Assembly: GCA_023419655.1 (NCBI GenBank)
Contig: JAEZXP010000190.1
Coordinates: 1-9,001 of the forward strand
Length of the DNA stretch: 9,001 nucleotides
Direction of reading: 5' to 3'
Source: Bacillota bacterium
GTDB taxonomy: Bacteria; Bacillota; Clostridia; Lachnospirales; Lachnospiraceae
The position numbers were made by a program, and so were the translations under genes. Of the stretch, positions 5,707 through 9,001 are shown one piece after another (the stretch's first letter is position 1; the number at the start of each line of letters is the position of its first letter). Below the pieces are notes generated by a model. That model searched no databases and was not told where the DNA came from. It saw nothing but the letters and a program-made list of their open reading frames with translations.

Positions 5707-7128
5707 CTACTCTACCATTACATCCGTATAATCTGCCACACGCTGCTTAAAATCCGCAATTGCCTGTTCCCTTGATTTACTTTTGCTTACATACTCATAT
5801 ACTTCTGAACGCCAAAACATGTCGATGGCTTCATCATCCTGAACCAATTTATATCCTCCCGCAAGATTTCCGGCTGCTCTATATGCCTCGAATATATCCT
5901 GTCCGCCAAGAAAATCCAAGCTGCCATCCAGATTCTTTGTTACCGTTGCAGAAGCAGGTATCTCTTTAACACCGGAAGAAAACGCTCCGTCAGCCCACAG
6001 GTATTGACATCCGGTTTCTGATGTATCAAGCGTTATCCATCTGATTATCTCTCCTATCGCCTCTTTATGCTTAGAATCCCTATGGGCAAAAACCATCGTA
6101 CCTCCCCAAAAGAATCCTGCCGGCGGATTGCATATCGCCCAATCTCCATAGGTTCCTTCACCGACGGTTTCTCCGCCGTTATAATTCATAATGACATAAT
6201 TACTAAGCCAGGCAGGGCCTAAAAAGCCGAAGATTTTCTTTTCGCCTTCGTCTTTCATGTCAGAATACCACTCATCGGACCACTGCCGGGTATTATTGGT
6301 GTAATCATTGTCTATCAGCTTCATTGCATCGTCCAGAAATACTTCCCGCCTGGGGTCAATATAAAGCTTTCCGTCTACCACCCATCCCAAATCCGTACTG
6401 TTTTTTACAGCCAGCCACATGTCTTCTATTCCGGAACAGATTCCGTACCCCTTCTTTCGTAGCTCTGCTGCTGCTTCAAAGAATCTGTCCCATCCGGGGC
6501 CGACAATATCCTTTATAATGGATGGGTCATCCGTTTTCCAGACCTCCTTCGCTATCGAGCGGCGATAGATGAATGCCCCCGCCGTATTATGATAACCAAG
6601 ACCCACCAGCTTTCCTTCGGGATTTGTTCCCACATCAATATAATATTGGGGTATTGAAGCTTCTTCAATAAGTATATCGGCATCGATGCCAAGCTCTTTA
6701 TAATCTGCGGCGAATTGATACGCATCTCCTTTCGCATATCTCATGGCATAGGACATTTCCACCGGATAGATATCCGGCGTATCAAACCCCGGAATAACCG
6801 CCTCTCCCTGAACCAGCGTATCATATAGAACCGGTTCATATCCGGCTTCAACATTAGAAAAATCAGCAATATGGATTTCATATTCAAAATCAGGGTGAGT
6901 TTCAATAAACTTATTTATAATCATAGTAAATTCACCCGTAAGGGACCAAATGTTAATTACGTCGTCTTCACCACCAGCGGGCAATACGGTCTCACTTGGT
7001 TTTCGCCCCTCTTCACCCTCTAGGGTATCGTTAACGCTCTCTGCATTTCTTTTACCGCCGTTTTCCATGCATCCTGTCAGACTAATGAATAATATCCCTG
7101 CAATGATTACAAATAAAGTTTTTTTCAC
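5707..7128 (-). CDS. Extracellular solute-binding lipoprotein, sugar ABC type (orphan)
   Basis: This is probably a substrate-capturing protein anchored on the outer face of the membrane, of the SBP_bac_1-like, CUT1 sugar-transporter type. The N-terminus MKKTLFVIIAGILFISLTGC is a lipoprotein signal peptide: Lys-Lys, a hydrophobic core, and lipobox LTGC with the lipidated Cys at position 20. It is followed by an acidic, low-complexity linker (about 25-50). The mature domain starts at VINIWSLTGEF and contains patterns usual in sugar binders (PDIYPVEMSYAMRY, FGFLGPAWLSNY, HKEAIGEIIRWIT). Length is 473 aa. An ATG at 7143 would add five residues but lacks a ribosome binding site; the GTG at 7128 has GAGGGG 7 nt ahead and gives a clean signal peptide. 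It lies 28 nt after glmS with no terminator between, so co-transcription is likely. No permease or ATPase genes flank it. The substrate cannot be told from sequence. Confidence 0.88.
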   Translation of the reverse strand: MKKTLFVIIAGILFISLTGCMENGGKRNAESVNDTLEGEEGRKPSETVLPAGGEDDVINIWSLTGEFTMIINKFIETHPDFEYEIHIADFSNVEAGYEPVLYDTLVQGEAVIPGFDTPDIYPVEMSYAMRYAKGDAYQFAADYKELGIDADILIEEASIPQYYIDVGTNPEGKLVGLGYHNTAGAFIYRRSIAKEVWKTDDPSIIKDIVGPGWDRFFEAAAELRKKGYGICSGIEDMWLAVKNSTDLGWVVDGKLYIDPRREVFLDDAMKLIDNDYTNNTRQWSDEWYSDMKDEGEKKIFGFLGPAWLSNYVIMNYNGGETVGEGTYGDWAICNPPAGFFWGGTMVFAHRDSKHKEAIGEIIRWITLDTSETGCQYLWADGAFSSGVKEIPASATVTKNLDGSLDFLGGQDIFEAYRAAGNLAGGYKLVQDDEAIDMFWRSEVYEYVSKSKSREQAIADFKQRVADYTDVMVE

Positions 7129-7135
7129 ACCAACA

Positions 7136-7141
7136 CCCCTC
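7136..7141 (-). promoter_or_regulatory. Ribosome binding site that sets the GTG start at 7128
   Basis: GAGGGG (7141-7136) is spaced 7 nt from GTG 7128-7126. It overlaps the alternative ATG at 7143-7141, which itself has no purine-rich site at useful distance. This supports the shorter lipoprotein precursor. Confidence 0.7.
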
Positions 7142-7156
7142 ATTCCATGCAGTACC

Positions 7157-8995
7157 TTATTCTACGGTTACGGATTTTGCCAGGTTCCTGGGCTTATCCA
7201 CATCCAGTCCCTTCGCCACGCTGACATAGTATGCCATCAGCTGCAACGGGATGATTGCCAGGCTTGTGGTAAAATGTACATCCGTCTTCGGTATATAGGT
7301 AACAAAATCCGCCGTATCCTCTATATTATAATTGCCGTAAGTTGTCAGACCCATCAGATAGGCTCCGCGGCTCTTCACTTCCACCATATTGCTGATGGTC
7401 TTTTCATAAAGCTCCTGCTGTGTGAGAATCCCTATAACAAGGGTTCCGTCCTCTATAATACTGATGGTACCATGCTTTAACTCCCCTGCCGCATATGCCT
7501 CCGAGTGGATGTAGCTGATTTCTTTCATCTTCAGGCTGCCCTCTATCGAGATAGCATAGTCAATGCCCCTGCCTATAAAGAAAATATCCCTGGCATTCGC
7601 AAGCTTTGCGGCAAACCACTGGATTCTCTCCTTATCTTCCAGAAGCTTCTTTATCTTATCCGGCAGAGTCATCAGCTCATTCATCAGACTTTCATACTGT
7701 GCGGCATCGATTTCGCTTCTTATCTTTGCAAACTGTATGGCCAGTACATACCCGGCAATCAGCTGTGCACTATATGCCTTTGTGGTTGCGACAGCGATTT
7801 CCGGTCCGGCTAAGGTGTACAGAACATTATCTGCCTCCCTTGCTATGGAGGAGCCTACCACATTGACAATCGCCAGGGTTTTGATTCCCATGCTCTTTGC
7901 TTCCCTCAGTGCTGCCAGACTGTCCGCTGTTTCTCCCGACTGGCTTATTATGATTACAAGTCCGTTCTTATCAAGAATTGGCCTTCTGTATCTGAACTCC
8001 GATGCCAGCTCAACACGAATCGGAATCCTTGCCAGGTCCTCCATAATATACTGGGTGGCAATGCCCACATGATAAGCGGAGCCGCAGGCCACAATACAGA
8101 TTTGGCTGATATTTTTTATTTCATCCTCGGACAAGGCAACTGCTGACAAATCTATCTTCCCGTTTGAAATGACAGAATTCAGCGTATCGGATACGGCCTT
8201 TGGCTGTTCGTGAATTTCCTTCATCATAAAATGCTCGAATCCGGTCTTTTCTGCTGCTTCTGTATCCCACTTAATTTCCGTCAGCTCCTTGCTGATTTCA
8301 TCACCATCTATATTAAAGAATGTAATCTTACCCTTTTTAAGGCAGCCAATCTCCAAATTTCCGATATAATATACGTTCCTTGTATACTTCAAAATAGCCG
8401 GAACATCCGATGCAAAATAAGCCTCTTCATTCTCCAGTCCAAGAATCATCGGACTGTCCTTTCTTGCCACATAGATTTCTTCGGGATAGTCCTTGAACAT
8501 AACTGCCAGTGCATAGGACCCCCGGATGCGGACCATCGAACGGTTAATGGCATCAACCGGGTTGCCAAAATACTTTTTATAATAATAATCAATCAGCTTT
8601 ACAGCTACTTCCGTATCGGTTTGGGAGTAAAAGCTGTATCCCTTCTTAATGAGCTTCTCTTTAAGTTCCTGGTAATTCTCAATAATACCATTATGTACTG
8701 CAACGACCGAGCAATCATCGCTATGATGAGGATGGGCATTTTCTTCGGACGGCTCTCCATGGGTTGCCCATCTGGTATGACCGATTCCGCAACAGCCTGT
8801 CAATGACTGACCGGCATTGGTCTTTTCAAAAAGAACCTTAAGCCTCCCCTTTGCCTTTACAATTTCTATATCCGAATTACCGTCACGAACCGCTATGCCC
8901 GCCGAATCATATCCCCGATATTCTAATTTAGAAAGTCCCTCAAGTATTATTGGCGCCGCCTGCCGGTTACCGATAAAACCTACAATTCCACACAT
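7157..8995 (-). CDS. glmS: Glutamine-fructose-6-phosphate aminotransferase (isomerising)
   Basis: This cytoplasmic enzyme converts fructose-6-phosphate and glutamine to glucosamine-6-phosphate and glutamate, the entry step to UDP-GlcNAc and peptidoglycan. It has 612 aa, the usual size. The N-terminal glutaminase domain (about 2-220) starts MCGIVGFIGN, with the nucleophile Cys exposed after Met removal. It carries EYRGYDSAGIAV (25-36), GHTRWATHG (72-80) and HNGIIENY (101-108). FEHFMMKEIHEQP (253-265) leads into two SIS sugar-isomerase domains: CGSAYHVG and SQSGETADSL (351-360) in the first, GRGIDYAISIEGSLKMKEISYIHSEAY in the second. The protein ends in the family's KPRNLAKSVTVE tail, which contributes to the active site. 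All key residues I can check are present. Only six bases upstream of the ATG are visible, so promoter, ribosome binding site and any glmS ribozyme lie outside the window. The solute-binding lipoprotein gene follows within 28 nt. Confidence 0.98.
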   Translation of the reverse strand: MCGIVGFIGNRQAAPIILEGLSKLEYRGYDSAGIAVRDGNSDIEIVKAKGRLKVLFEKTNAGQSLTGCCGIGHTRWATHGEPSEENAHPHHSDDCSVVAVHNGIIENYQELKEKLIKKGYSFYSQTDTEVAVKLIDYYYKKYFGNPVDAINRSMVRIRGSYALAVMFKDYPEEIYVARKDSPMILGLENEEAYFASDVPAILKYTRNVYYIGNLEIGCLKKGKITFFNIDGDEISKELTEIKWDTEAAEKTGFEHFMMKEIHEQPKAVSDTLNSVISNGKIDLSAVALSEDEIKNISQICIVACGSAYHVGIATQYIMEDLARIPIRVELASEFRYRRPILDKNGLVIIISQSGETADSLAALREAKSMGIKTLAIVNVVGSSIAREADNVLYTLAGPEIAVATTKAYSAQLIAGYVLAIQFAKIRSEIDAAQYESLMNELMTLPDKIKKLLEDKERIQWFAAKLANARDIFFIGRGIDYAISIEGSLKMKEISYIHSEAYAAGELKHGTISIIEDGTLVIGILTQQELYEKTISNMVEVKSRGAYLMGLTTYGNYNIEDTADFVTYIPKTDVHFTTSLAIIPLQLMAYYVSVAKGLDVDKPRNLAKSVTVE

Positions 8996-9001
8996 AAATC
9001 T

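Noticed and set aside
6950..7480. Plus-strand open frame of 176 codons across the glmS/lipoprotein junction
   Set aside because: It is antisense to two well-supported genes and has no recognisable domain, so it is taken as a shadow.
7505..8806. Several plus-strand open frames of about 86-198 codons inside glmS
   Set aside because: They lie antisense to a fully conserved glmS, have no ribosome binding site or family resemblance, and are cysteine/histidine-rich in the way shadow frames often are.
8996..9001. Possible glmS ribozyme upstream of glmS
   Set aside because: Only six bases upstream of the glmS start are inside the window, so its presence cannot be judged.

Overview
The window looks like chromosomal DNA of a low-GC Gram-positive anaerobe. 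My best guess is a member of the Clostridia, probably Lachnospiraceae, judged from protein flavour only. Supporting signs are strong AGGAGG-type ribosome binding sites, TTGACA/TATAAT-type promoters in AT-rich spacers, a tyrosyl-tRNA synthetase under a T-box leader, and a solute-binding lipoprotein with a Gram-positive type lipobox. All six complete coding genes have intact reading frames. A seventh gene is cut by the left edge. No mobile element, CRISPR array, rRNA or tRNA gene was seen.

Layout, left to right. (1) Positions 1-482 (+) hold the 3' part of a TrkA/KtrA-type potassium-uptake regulator. (2) A hairpin at 486-522 separates it from a convergent minus-strand operon. (3) That operon (3040 down to 527) encodes an ABC ATPase followed by a large membrane permease of the TnrB3/COG3559 'polyketide antibiotic exporter' type. 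(4) A roughly 300-bp AT-rich intergenic region carries two divergent promoters, a 12-bp-arm inverted repeat and two further copies of its AGTTCA core. (5) Reading away from the ABC operon is a TetR-family regulator (3349-3951, +), the obvious candidate to control the exporter. (6) A bidirectional hairpin at 3944-3972 overlaps the tetR stop codon and also terminates the minus-strand tyrS gene (4006-5217). (7) Upstream of tyrS is a nearly complete, readable T-box riboswitch (about 5326-5610) with a UAC specifier, a T-box sequence, a terminator and its own promoter. (8) Further right, still on the minus strand, are an orphan sugar-type solute-binding lipoprotein (5707-7128) and, 28 nt upstream of it, glmS (7157-8995), whose promoter lies beyond the right edge.

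How the parts work together. The TetR gene and the ATPase/permease pair form a self-contained inducible efflux module. tyrS is controlled by the charging state of tRNA-Tyr through its leader. glmS makes glucosamine-6-phosphate for the cell wall. It is probably co-transcribed with the solute-binding protein, which has no permease genes beside it. Nothing here is a clearly undescribed system. The points most worth a second look are the multi-element operator between tetR and the exporter operon, and the glmS/solute-binding-protein pairing.
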